Assembly (NCBI RefSeq): GCF_042649045.1
Contig: NZ_JBHSEF010000024.1
Coordinates: 55,855 to 119,854, forward strand
Source: Chryseomicrobium palamuruense
GTDB lineage: Bacteria; Bacillota; Bacilli; Bacillales_A; Planococcaceae
Reading direction: 5' to 3'
DNA length: 64,000 nucleotides
Made by a program: the position numbers and the translations under genes. The notes under the pieces were generated by a model. It had not been told where the DNA came from. It made no database searches and saw only the letters and a list, made by a program, of their open reading frames with translations. Positions 23,608 through 31,012 of the stretch are shown one piece after another. Positions within the stretch are counted from its first letter, which is position 1. Every line of letters begins with the position of its first letter.

Positions 23608-24048
23608 ATGAACCTAACTGTTTATTTAGCTGGTCAAATTCATGATAATTGGCGAGAAGATGTGAAACAGCTAACTTCTCAAAAAAATCTATCGATCACT
23701 TTCGTCTCCCCACAAACCAATCATGACCGATCAGATCATGTAGGTGAAGCGATCTTAGGCACTCAACCTTCTGATTATTATAAAGACGATGCAGCATCCG
23801 CAATAAACAATTTGCGAACGCAAGTGCTATTACAAAAATCAGATGTCGTTCTCGCACTTTTTGGTGAGAAGTACAAGCAGTGGAACACGGCCATGGACGC
23901 CAGTATAGCTATCGCCCTGGGCAAACCAGTCATTATCGTTCGACCGGAATCGCTCATCCATCCGTTAAAAGAGCTTTCTAATAAAGCCAATGTTACGGTA
24001 GAGACCCTCGAACAGGCTGTAGAAGTTTTCGCCTATATTTTCGAATAA
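23608..24048 (+). CDS. ytoQ: YtoQ family protein
   Basis: The product is 146 residues from ATG 23608 behind GAGGGAGG; the frame opens at 23587 but that start overlaps the ribosome site region. The protein opens with NLTVYLAGQIHDNWRED and contains SDVVLALFGEKYKQWNTAMDAS and ALGKPVIIVRPE, which mark the YtoQ family with a nucleoside 2-deoxyribosyltransferase-like Rossmann fold. No activity has been established for the family to my knowledge. The gene is divergent from selO across 137 bp and has a weak terminator downstream. Confidence 0.85.
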   Translation: MNLTVYLAGQIHDNWREDVKQLTSQKNLSITFVSPQTNHDRSDHVGEAILGTQPSDYYKDDAASAINNLRTQVLLQKSDVVLALFGEKYKQWNTAMDASIAIALGKPVIIVRPESLIHPLKELSNKANVTVETLEQAVEVFAYIFE

Positions 24049-24054
24049 AAGTAC

Positions 24055-24090
24055 CTCCAAGAGATGCATTCTTTTGGCGGTTTTGTGTCA
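24055..24090 (+). terminator. Probable terminator of ytoQ
   Basis: CCTCCAAGAG pairs imperfectly with CTTTTGGCGG around ATGCATT, followed by TTTTGTG. Mismatches and a short T-tract keep confidence low. The remaining bases up to 24231 hold the presumed promoter of the oxidase operon (AGAATA-like -10 near 24170), which I cannot place firmly. Confidence 0.4.
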
Positions 24091-24231
24091 GTCCACTGAC
24101 TGTCATCACCCTGTAACAACTTCCGGAAAAACGGATTCGAGAGATTAGATTAAACCCCTTCGAGTAGGGTAGAATAAAGCCAAGTAGCAATTTGTTTTGT
24201 CGTTTGTTATCACACAATTGAGGTGAACAAA

Positions 24232-25581
24232 ATGGGAAATGAAGAAGCCGTATTTTTTAGTCGGTTACTGACCGAAATGACCCTATCCTTCCATATTATC
24301 TATGCGACCATCGGCGTTGGTGTACCACTGATGATCATGCTCGCCCAATGGGTAGGGATACGAAAGAATGATGAACATTATATTCTCTTGGCACGCCGAT
24401 GGGCACGAGGATTTGTCATTACCGTCGCCGTCGGTGTTGTGACCGGAACCGCTATCGGTCTGCAATTATCTCTTCTCTGGCCGAACTTTATGGAGCTCGC
24501 GGGACAAGTCATTGCGTTGCCACTCTTTCTGGAAACGTTCGCATTTTTCTTTGAGGCTATATTCTTAGGAATTTATTTGTACACATGGGACCGTTTTGAA
24601 AACCAGAAGAAGCATTTATTACTACTCGTTCCAGTCGCAGTTGGCGCAGGAATGTCTGCTGTGTTTATTACAATCGTCAATGCCTTCATGAATACACCTC
24701 AGGGATTCGATCTAGTTGACGGGGAACTCGTCAACATTAGCCCGCTTATCGCGATGTTGAACCCGGCGATGCCGACGAAGGTCGCACATGTCGTCTCGAC
24801 AGCACTTATGACGTCTGCGTTTATTCTTGCCGCCATTGGAGCCTTCCGCTTATTGCAAGGCTCGAATCACATCTACCATAAGAAAGCTGTTTACTTAATG
24901 GTGAAGGTCGGCCTCGTGTTCTCGATTGCTACGGCACTAATCGGGGACTTCTCAGGTAAATACTTAGCTGAGTACCAACCGGAAAAGTTAGCCGCTGCCG
25001 AGTGGCACTTTGAAACAGCAGGAAATGCTCCACTTATTCTTTATGGCATATTAGATGATGGTGAAGTTAAATACGCCCTCGAGATTCCATACGCACTCAG
25101 CATCCTGGCTCACAACGATCCGACGGCAGAAGTGATTGGACTCGACCAGTTTCCAGAGGATGAAATCCCACCACTTTACATTCATTATTTCTTTGATGTG
25201 ATGGTCACGATCGGGATGTTCATGGTCGTCTTATCGGCTTTCTATGTCGTTGCCAAATGGCGTAAATGGAAACTAGGTAACTCCCGATTCATTCTCAGGC
25301 TCATCGTTGCAGGTGGACCTTTATCAATGATTGCGATCCAAGCCGGTTGGTGGATGACGGAAGTTGGTCGCCAACCTTGGATCTTACGAGGCATTATGAG
25401 AGTCGATGAAGCCGCTACATCAAGTGGAAGCGTCGATATCATGGTCGTAGCATTCGCCCTTCTTTACTTGATTCTCGGTGTGGGAAGTGTGGTCGTATTA
25501 CGTCGCATGTTCCGCAACAATCCAGTAGAAAAAGAACTTGATAAAATGGAAGCTGATCGATTGGCAGGTGAGACAAAATGA
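24232..25581 (+). CDS. ythA: Cytochrome bd-type ubiquinol/menaquinol oxidase subunit I
   Basis: This haem-bearing membrane subunit of a bd/bb'-type quinol oxidase has 449 residues from ATG 24232 (AGGTGA 6 bases upstream). It begins with FSRLLTEMTLSFHIIYATIG, contains the haem-ligand histidine in that helix, GLQLSLLWPNF and LFLETFAFFFEAIFLGIYLYTWDR, and ends with GWWMTEVGRQPW. The Q-loop between helices VI and VII is short, as in the B. subtilis YthA branch, and unlike E. coli CydA. It is first in a three-gene operon with a 4-bp overlap to subunit II. It reduces O2 to water with quinol electrons. Confidence 0.9.
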   Translation: MGNEEAVFFSRLLTEMTLSFHIIYATIGVGVPLMIMLAQWVGIRKNDEHYILLARRWARGFVITVAVGVVTGTAIGLQLSLLWPNFMELAGQVIALPLFLETFAFFFEAIFLGIYLYTWDRFENQKKHLLLLVPVAVGAGMSAVFITIVNAFMNTPQGFDLVDGELVNISPLIAMLNPAMPTKVAHVVSTALMTSAFILAAIGAFRLLQGSNHIYHKKAVYLMVKVGLVFSIATALIGDFSGKYLAEYQPEKLAAAEWHFETAGNAPLILYGILDDGEVKYALEIPYALSILAHNDPTAEVIGLDQFPEDEIPPLYIHYFFDVMVTIGMFMVVLSAFYVVAKWRKWKLGNSRFILRLIVAGGPLSMIAIQAGWWMTEVGRQPWILRGIMRVDEAATSSGSVDIMVVAFALLYLILGVGSVVVLRRMFRNNPVEKELDKMEADRLAGETK

Positions 25582-26612
25582 CGTTAACTCTTGAAATTAT
25601 CGGAATTACGGTCCTATGGTTTTTCCTGTTCGGTTATGTCATCGTCGGCTCGATTGACTTTGGTGCAGGATTCTTCAACGCCTATAGCTTGTTGACGAAC
25701 CGACAACACATTTTAACCAAAATTATTCAGCGGTACTTATCACCCGTCTGGGAAGTAACGAACGTATTCCTCGTCTTCTTCTTTGTAGGGATCATCGGAT
25801 TTTTCCCGAAAACCGCTTTTTATTACGGAACCACCTTGCTCGTTCCGGCAAGTATCGCCATCATCTTACTGGCCATTCGCGGGTCATATTATGCGTTTGA
25901 GACCTACGGCTCGCGCGGGCACAAAGGATATTCGTTTATGTACGGAGCAGCAGGTCTCTTGATTCCCGCTTCCCTTTCCGTTGTACTCACGATTTCTGAA
26001 GGTGGCTTTATCGATATGATCGATGGCCAACCGGTTCTCGATTACTCCCGACTGTTCTTAAGCCCCTTAACATGGAGTATCGTTGTGCTCGCGATTGCAG
26101 CCACTCTTTACATTTCGGCTGTATTTTTAACTTGGTATGCAGACAAAGCAAAAGACCCAGAAGCCACAAAGCTGCTTCGGAAGTACGCGTTGATCTGGGC
26201 GTTGCCTACCATGATTACAGCTACAGGTATCATTGTAGAACTTCGTGCACATAATCCGGAACACTACGCAAACATTCTCGACGTCTGGTGGGCATTCTTG
26301 ATTTCCGGACTGATGTTTGCAGGGACTGTCTATCTATTATGGACAAAACGCTATTACGGATGGGCATTTCTGCTCCTTGTCGGCCAGTTCTTTGTCGCGT
26401 TTTTTGCGTATGGCTGGTCACACCGTCCGTACCTGTTATATCCGTATTTAACAATCTACGATAGCTTTACGAATGAAGCGATGGCGATTGCGTTAATTAT
26501 TGCATTCATCGCGGGACTCGGTCTCTTGTTGCCGTCACTTTACCTTCTCCTCCGCTTGTTCTTGTTTAACAAAGACTATGTGGCAGGGAAAAAAGAAGAC
26601 AATCACGCTTAG
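25578..26612 (+). CDS. ythB: Cytochrome bd-type oxidase subunit II
   Basis: This 344-residue membrane subunit pairs with subunit I. It has about nine helices, opens with IIGITVLWFFLFGYVIVGSIDFGAGFF (typical CydB helix I with the GxDFG turn; shown here in continuous form only as its key part VGSIDFGAG), and includes SPVWEVTNVFLVFFFVG. The ATGA overlap with ythA couples translation. It stabilises the complex and contains no haem ligands in the family. It is followed after 11 bp by a tiny third subunit gene. Confidence 0.9.
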   Translation: MTLTLEIIGITVLWFFLFGYVIVGSIDFGAGFFNAYSLLTNRQHILTKIIQRYLSPVWEVTNVFLVFFFVGIIGFFPKTAFYYGTTLLVPASIAIILLAIRGSYYAFETYGSRGHKGYSFMYGAAGLLIPASLSVVLTISEGGFIDMIDGQPVLDYSRLFLSPLTWSIVVLAIAATLYISAVFLTWYADKAKDPEATKLLRKYALIWALPTMITATGIIVELRAHNPEHYANILDVWWAFLISGLMFAGTVYLLWTKRYYGWAFLLLVGQFFVAFFAYGWSHRPYLLYPYLTIYDSFTNEAMAIALIIAFIAGLGLLLPSLYLLLRLFLFNKDYVAGKKEDNHA

Positions 26613-26623
26613 GAGGAAAGAAC

Positions 26624-26731
26624 ATGACAAACTTTTTTATTTTCTACGCCCCGTTTATTGTTCTCTTTGGTGCCATCGCAACTGTCTTCTGGTGGGCTCC
26701 CAAAGACGGAATCATTCGAAAAGAAGAGTAA
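26624..26731 (+). CDS. CydS/YthC-like small subunit of the bd-type oxidase
   Basis: This 35-codon gene has an excellent ribosome site (AGGAGG, 7 bases before ATG 26624), 11 bp after ythB. The product opens with TNFFIFYAPFIVLFGAIA, a single transmembrane helix, then VFWWAPKDGIIRKEE. The length, the FYAP motif, the W near the helix end and the charged tail resemble CydS (about 33 residues) of the Geobacillus bd oxidase. It should sit in the membrane against subunit I, where CydS has been proposed to shield a haem. It is easily missed because of its size. A strong terminator follows. Confidence 0.82.
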   Translation: MTNFFIFYAPFIVLFGAIATVFWWAPKDGIIRKEE

Positions 26732-26738
26732 CCAAGAG

Positions 26739-26762
26739 CTCCTGCTTCGGCAGGAGTTTTTT
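26739..26762 (+). terminator. Terminator of the bd-type oxidase operon
   Basis: CTCCTGC and GCAGGAG pair around a TTCG tetraloop, followed by T6. It lies 8 bp after the small-subunit stop. Confidence 0.9.
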
Positions 26763-26784
26763 CATGATATAATGGAGAAATGAC

Positions 26785-28164
26785 TTGAAGAAGATCGGAG
26801 TTCGAATCGATATGACTGTACAAAAAAATGACCGTTTGACGGTCTTTGTTGAAGATTTAACACACGACGGGCAAGGCGTCGCAAAAGTCGACGGCTATCC
26901 CCTCTTTATTAAAGGTGCACTTCCGGATGAGGAAGTCGAGATCCATGTTGTCAAGGCACTGAAAAAGTATGGGTTCGCCAAATTACTTGAGGTAAATAAG
27001 CCTTCCCCTTTCCGCGTTTCCGCACCCTGTCCGGTATTTGAAACGTGTGGAGGGTGTCAGTTACAACACCTTAGTTACGAAGGTCAATTGATGGTGAAAG
27101 AAAAGCAAGTCCGCAGTGCCATGGAACGCATCGGAAAGATCCATGCACCTGTCCTTCCGGTGAAAGGAATGGACAACCCGTGGCGCTACCGAAACAAGTC
27201 CCAGATTCCATTTGGACTTGAGGATGGTCGCGTCGTAGCTGGCTTTTACAAGAGTGGCTCGCACGACATCGCGGATACCCCGACGTGTCTCATTCAAAGT
27301 GAGGAAGCAGATCGCTTGATGGTAGCGTTGAAAGAACGCGCACTTGAATTTGGTTTGACACCTTACGATGAAAAAACGGGACAGGGACAACTACGTCATC
27401 TGGTTGTACGTACAGGGTATGTCAGTGGCGAGACGATGGTCGTACTAGTCACGAAATCTCGCAAAATTTCACAACCCGAGCGCTTGATTCAACTGATTCG
27501 CGAAATAGAACCGACGACTGTTTCGATTGTTCAAAACATCAATCCCGCACGCACTAATGTGATCTTTGGGGAAGAAACGTTCGTGCACTGGGGCAAATCG
27601 CAAATCGTGGATTCGATTGGCGACATCCAATTTGAAATTTCAGCCCGCTCATTCTACCAAATCAATCCGGTGCAAACGAAAGTGTTATATGAGCAAGCTT
27701 TAGAATACGCAAATCTGACAGGCCATGAAACGGTCATGGATGCCTACTGCGGGATTGGCACGATTTCCTTATTCCTTGCGCAAAAAGCGAAGTCTGTGGT
27801 TGGTGTGGAAATTGTTCCACCCGCTGTTGAGGATGCCCGTCGTAACGCAGTGCTCAATGGGTTTACAAATGCGGAGTTTGAAATCGGGGCAGCGGAAGAT
27901 GTGATTACAGCCTGGTACGAAGCCGGCCAAGTTCCGGATGTGGTCGTGGTGGATCCACCTCGCAAAGGACTAGACGGCAAACTGATTGAGACACTCGTAG
28001 CGCATAAACCACGACGAATCGTCTACGTGTCGTGTAATCCAGCGACACTTGCACGTGACTTGCGTCTCTTTGAAGATGGCGGTTACACGATTCATGAAGT
28101 ACAACCGGTTGATATGTTCCCACATAGTACACATGTCGAATGTGTGACGTATTTAACGATATAA
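26785..28164 (+). CDS. rlmD: 23S rRNA (uracil-C5)-methyltransferase, RlmD/RumA family
   Basis: This SAM-dependent methyltransferase forms m5U in 23S rRNA. It has 459 residues: a TRAM domain (about 12-70), a 4Fe-4S cluster motif with Cys82, Cys88 and Cys91 (PCPVFETCGGC), then a Rossmann methyltransferase domain with DAYCGIGTISLF, VDPPRKGLD and the catalytic cysteine in YVSCNPATLARDL. The start is uncertain: TTG 26785 (GGAG 7 bases upstream) or ATG 26812 within the same frame. The nearest B. subtilis relative is YefA, which has the same neighbourhood (yerQ-yefA). Paralogues with different uridine targets exist, so the exact site is inferred. Confidence 0.88.
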   Translation: MKKIGVRIDMTVQKNDRLTVFVEDLTHDGQGVAKVDGYPLFIKGALPDEEVEIHVVKALKKYGFAKLLEVNKPSPFRVSAPCPVFETCGGCQLQHLSYEGQLMVKEKQVRSAMERIGKIHAPVLPVKGMDNPWRYRNKSQIPFGLEDGRVVAGFYKSGSHDIADTPTCLIQSEEADRLMVALKERALEFGLTPYDEKTGQGQLRHLVVRTGYVSGETMVVLVTKSRKISQPERLIQLIREIEPTTVSIVQNINPARTNVIFGEETFVHWGKSQIVDSIGDIQFEISARSFYQINPVQTKVLYEQALEYANLTGHETVMDAYCGIGTISLFLAQKAKSVVGVEIVPPAVEDARRNAVLNGFTNAEFEIGAAEDVITAWYEAGQVPDVVVVDPPRKGLDGKLIETLVAHKPRRIVYVSCNPATLARDLRLFEDGGYTIHEVQPVDMFPHSTHVECVTYLTI

Positions 28165-28191
28165 GAGTTTTGTAGGAGGATTTGATGTAAC

Positions 28192-29160
28192 ATGAAAGAA
28201 AATTTTTGGCAAGAGCTCCCTCGTCCCTTCTTTGTTCTCGCACCGATGGAAGATGTGACAGACGTTGTCTTCCGGCACGTGGTCGCAAAGGCTGGCCGGC
28301 CCGATGTCTTCTTTACGGAATTTACGAACTCAGATAGTTACTGTCATCCCGACGGTATACAAAGTGTCCGCGGTCGATTGACCTTCACAGAAGACGAGCA
28401 GCCGATGGTCGCACACATTTGGGGAGACAATCCCGAATACTTCCGCCAAATGAGCATTGGCATGGCGGAAATGGGCTTCAAAGGCATTGATATCAATATG
28501 GGATGTCCCGTACCGAATGTCGCTTCTCGCGGCAAAGGTAGCGGCTTGATTTTGCGACCGGACGTGTCAGCAGAATTGATTGAAGCAGCGAAAACTGGCG
28601 GTCTACCTGTCAGCGTCAAAACCCGTCTTGGGTATACAGAGATCGAGGAATGGAAAGAGTGGCTTGCGCACATTTTGAAACAAGACATTGCGAACCTCTC
28701 AATCCACTTGCGCACACGCAAAGAAATGAGTCAAGTCGATGCCCACTGGGAACTCATTCCGGAAATCAAAGCACTGCGCGACGAGATTGCGCCTCAAACG
28801 ATGCTCACCATCAATGGTGATATTCCGGACCGGACAAAGGGTCTCGAGCTTGCAGAGAAATACGGCATTGACGGTGTCATGATTGGTCGTGGTATCTTTA
28901 AAAATCCCTTTGCATTTGAAAAAGAGCCTCGTGAGCACACACCGGAAGAGTATCTGGAATTGCTTCACTATCAGTTAGAGTTGCAAGATCAGTACGCCGA
29001 GCAAGTCCCTCGCTCCATCTCGGGCCTTCATCGTTTCTTCAAAATTTATGTGAAGGGGTTCCGCGGTGCTGGGGAACTGCGCAATCGCTTGATGAACACG
29101 AAGTCCACGGCGGAAGTGCGTCAGGTGTTGGCGGAGTTTGAGAGTCAGCAGCTGGTGTAG
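28192..29160 (+). CDS. tRNA-dihydrouridine synthase family protein
   Basis: This FMN- and NADPH-dependent enzyme reduces uridines in tRNA. The 322-residue product has the N-terminal FFVLAPMEDVTDVVFR, the catalytic Cys105 in INMGCPVPNVASRGKGSGL, PVSVKTRLGY, and the FMN phosphate loop NGDIPDRTKG...GVMIGRG. It is probably co-transcribed with rlmD (27 bp gap), which makes an RNA-modification pair. The last codons (QQLV) are encoded by the first unit of a degenerate ~20-bp repeat that continues past the stop, so the C-terminus may have been altered by that repeat. Confidence 0.88.
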   Translation: MKENFWQELPRPFFVLAPMEDVTDVVFRHVVAKAGRPDVFFTEFTNSDSYCHPDGIQSVRGRLTFTEDEQPMVAHIWGDNPEYFRQMSIGMAEMGFKGIDINMGCPVPNVASRGKGSGLILRPDVSAELIEAAKTGGLPVSVKTRLGYTEIEEWKEWLAHILKQDIANLSIHLRTRKEMSQVDAHWELIPEIKALRDEIAPQTMLTINGDIPDRTKGLELAEKYGIDGVMIGRGIFKNPFAFEKEPREHTPEEYLELLHYQLELQDQYAEQVPRSISGLHRFFKIYVKGFRGAGELRNRLMNTKSTAEVRQVLAEFESQQLV

Positions 29161-29260
29161 AAAGGCAGCTGGTGCGAGTTTCGAGGCAACTGGTGCAAAT
29201 ATCGCCGCCGCTAGTGCGAATAATGAAACGTCTGGGGCATTCCGCTCTGGCTGGTGCGAT
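29149..29260 (+). repeat. Degenerate tandem repeat, ~20-bp period, core CTGGTGCGA
   Basis: Related units begin at 29149 (CAGCTGGTGTAG, inside the dus gene), 29166 (CAGCTGGTGCGA), 29187 (CAACTGGTGCAA), 29209 (CGCTAGTGCGAA), 29229 (weak, CGTCTGGGGCAT) and 29249 (GGCTGGTGCGAT). The steps are 17, 21, 22, 20 and 20 bp. The units are imperfect and have no uniform spacers, so this is not a CRISPR array. Confidence 0.65.
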
Positions 29261-29306
29261 TATCCCCCATCTACCACAAACCAATAATTATCACCTCACC
29301 AAATGA

Positions 29307-29363
29307 AAACACCTCCCGCCAGGAACGAATGCATCGCATCCTTCCTAACAGGAGGTGTTTTTT
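29307..29363. terminator. Bidirectional terminator between dus and dgkB
   Basis: AAAACACCTCC (29307-29317) and GGAGGTGTTTT (29351-29361) form the outer stem, and AGGAA/TTCCT plus ATGC/GCAT extend it inward. A T-run follows on the plus strand; the A-run before it serves the convergent dgkB gene. Confidence 0.8.
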
Positions 29364-30300
29364 AACTCATTAAATCTTCATTCACCAAACCAACCTTATC
29401 CTGCTCCGGCAACAAATGAACCGGGGCCATGATCTCTACGTGGCGATGCAAGTTCTCAAATACTGCTGGCAATGTGCCACCGTATTCCCCGTCGAGATTC
29501 AGCAGGACTGACTCTTCAGACGTCACTGTGATTTTCGACGCTTTCCGATAAATAACATGTGGATCCGATAAGTGTTCCCCTCGTATTGCTAGTGTCGCTA
29601 AGCGAATGAACTCGGCAATATTGACCTTCTTCAAAATCAACAATGTAAACTTTCCATCGTTGATGCTCGCATCCGGCGCCAGTTTCTCAAAGCCGCCGAC
29701 CGAATTCGTGAGACCAATTAAGAACATCATGGCTTCCTCGTCAAACACTTCGCCGTCAAATTCGATATGGAGCTGAGAAGCTTTGATGGACGGCAACATT
29801 TCAATTCCCTTTAAATAATAGGCCAACTGGCCAAGGACTGTTTTTAAACGGCTTGGGACCTCGTATGTCAGTTCCGTAATGCGTCCGCCCCCAGCGATAT
29901 TGATAAAGAATGTATCGTTGACCTTGCCGACATCGACGGGAATAGAATCGCCTGACGTAATGATATCAACGGCCTTCGAAATATCGCGTGGAATATGAAG
30001 CGCCCGCGCGAAATCATTGGTGGTACCCATTGGAATAAGGCCCAGTTTCGGACGGTTTTCATAAACACTGACTCCTGCGACGACTTCATTCAACGTTCCG
30101 TCGCCACCAGCAGCGACGATTAAGTCAAAGTCATTTTCCACCGCTTTTTTGGCAGCGGCTGCCGCGTCTCCTGCTCCTGTCGTTGCGTGACAAGACGTTT
30201 CATAACCTGCGAGTTCCATTGCTTCTAATACTTCCGGCAAGTGACGTTTAAATAATTCTCTTCCGGATGTCGGATTATATATAATACGTGCACGTCTCAT
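29362..30300 (-). CDS. dgkB: Diacylglycerol kinase DgkB (YerQ-like)
   Basis: This soluble lipid kinase phosphorylates diacylglycerol to phosphatidate and recycles lipid released by lipoteichoic acid synthesis. It has 312 residues from ATG 30300 (AGAAGG upstream); the longer frame from 30324 lacks a site. The DAGK catalytic fold has IIYNPTSGRE at the N-terminus, the nucleotide loop AAGGDGTLNEVVAG (about 64-77), MGTTNDFARAL and VNLDGE-type metal-site residues (LLNLDGEYGG). Location beside gatCAB and yefA is as in B. subtilis (yerQ). Sphingosine-kinase-like relatives are less likely given the context. Confidence 0.92.
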   Translation of the reverse strand: MRRARIIYNPTSGRELFKRHLPEVLEAMELAGYETSCHATTGAGDAAAAAKKAVENDFDLIVAAGGDGTLNEVVAGVSVYENRPKLGLIPMGTTNDFARALHIPRDISKAVDIITSGDSIPVDVGKVNDTFFINIAGGGRITELTYEVPSRLKTVLGQLAYYLKGIEMLPSIKASQLHIEFDGEVFDEEAMMFLIGLTNSVGGFEKLAPDASINDGKFTLLILKKVNIAEFIRLATLAIRGEHLSDPHVIYRKASKITVTSEESVLLNLDGEYGGTLPAVFENLHRHVEIMAPVHLLPEQDKVGLVNEDLMS

Positions 30301-30371
30301 CGCGTGAACCTTCTTTCTACACAAACTCTATACATTAAGACAGTCTATGTCTGGCAGATGTTCCCGATTCG

Positions 30372-30929
30372 TTACAGAACGTGCATCCATTTTTCACGAA
30401 TACTACTATAGGTGGCCATATGGAAATCTGCATTGGACTCAAACTGAGCCGATACGTCTTGGAAAACTTTTTTCTGCTCTTCCTCAAACTCCGGCGCATC
30501 TTGCGCAGGTAGCTTTGCTTTCGCGTCCATAACATAGGTCTGCACCATGTCCGCACGTGGTCCCCACGTCTCGATGACTTCGCCAGCTTCATTCATCAAC
30601 AAATACTTCGGAATCGAACGTCCGCCGTTCGTTAAATAGCGGTCAATGAGATCCGTGTCGGCATCTCGTAAGGATACATGTACTTCCGTATCTGTTGCTT
30701 CCGCAATGCGGCGCAGAATGGCATTGTTCATCATGGCATCCCCGCACCAATCTTCCGTAATAGCAAGGATGTGAAGATTCGCGTCTTTTAAACGAGTTAA
30801 AAACTCATCATCTGCTGGCACGTGAAACGATTCGTAGATGTGGAAAGACCCTTCTTTTTTCGTCGACATGGCGTCCATGTAGTCCGCTAGTGTTTGACCT
30901 TCTTCAAAATATTGCTGTTCTGTTTTCAT
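30372..30929 (-). CDS. Thioredoxin-fold protein with single-cysteine WCGDA motif
   Basis: This 185-residue protein of the thioredoxin superfamily (Thioredoxin_9-like) has the motif TEDWCGDAMMNNAI (Cys62). The second cysteine of the usual CxxC is aspartate-alanine here, so it cannot form a CxxC disulfide; monothiol chemistry or a redox-sensing role is likelier. GGRSIPKYLLMNEAGEVIETWGPR is the conserved core after the cis-proline. It lies between the dgkB and gat transcription units on the same strand, with a GGGAGG ribosome site before ATG 30929. The partner protein is unknown. Confidence 0.75.
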   Translation of the reverse strand: MKTEQQYFEEGQTLADYMDAMSTKKEGSFHIYESFHVPADDEFLTRLKDANLHILAITEDWCGDAMMNNAILRRIAEATDTEVHVSLRDADTDLIDRYLTNGGRSIPKYLLMNEAGEVIETWGPRADMVQTYVMDAKAKLPAQDAPEFEEEQKKVFQDVSAQFESNADFHMATYSSIREKWMHVL

Positions 30930-30981
30930 AAGTTATTTGCCTCCCTTATATCCAATAGCATACCATGAATTCCCAAAATAA

Positions 30982-31005
30982 GGCTCGTCCAAACAAGGAC
31001 GAGCC
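30982..31005 (-). terminator. Terminator of the gatCAB operon
   Basis: GGCTCGTCC (30982-30990) and GGACGAGCC (30997-31005) form a perfect stem with a 6-base loop, followed on the minus strand by TTATTTT. It lies 7 bp after the gatB stop. Confidence 0.85.
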
Positions 31006-31012
31006 ACATCAA

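Noticed and set aside
25578..26612. Ordinary E. coli-type CydB with cydDC partners
   Set aside because: No cydDC genes are adjacent and the sequence follows the YthB branch with a CydS-like third gene.
29149..29260. Possible CRISPR array
   Set aside because: Units are only about 9-12 conserved bases, vary strongly, are not separated by uniform unique spacers, and no cas genes are near.
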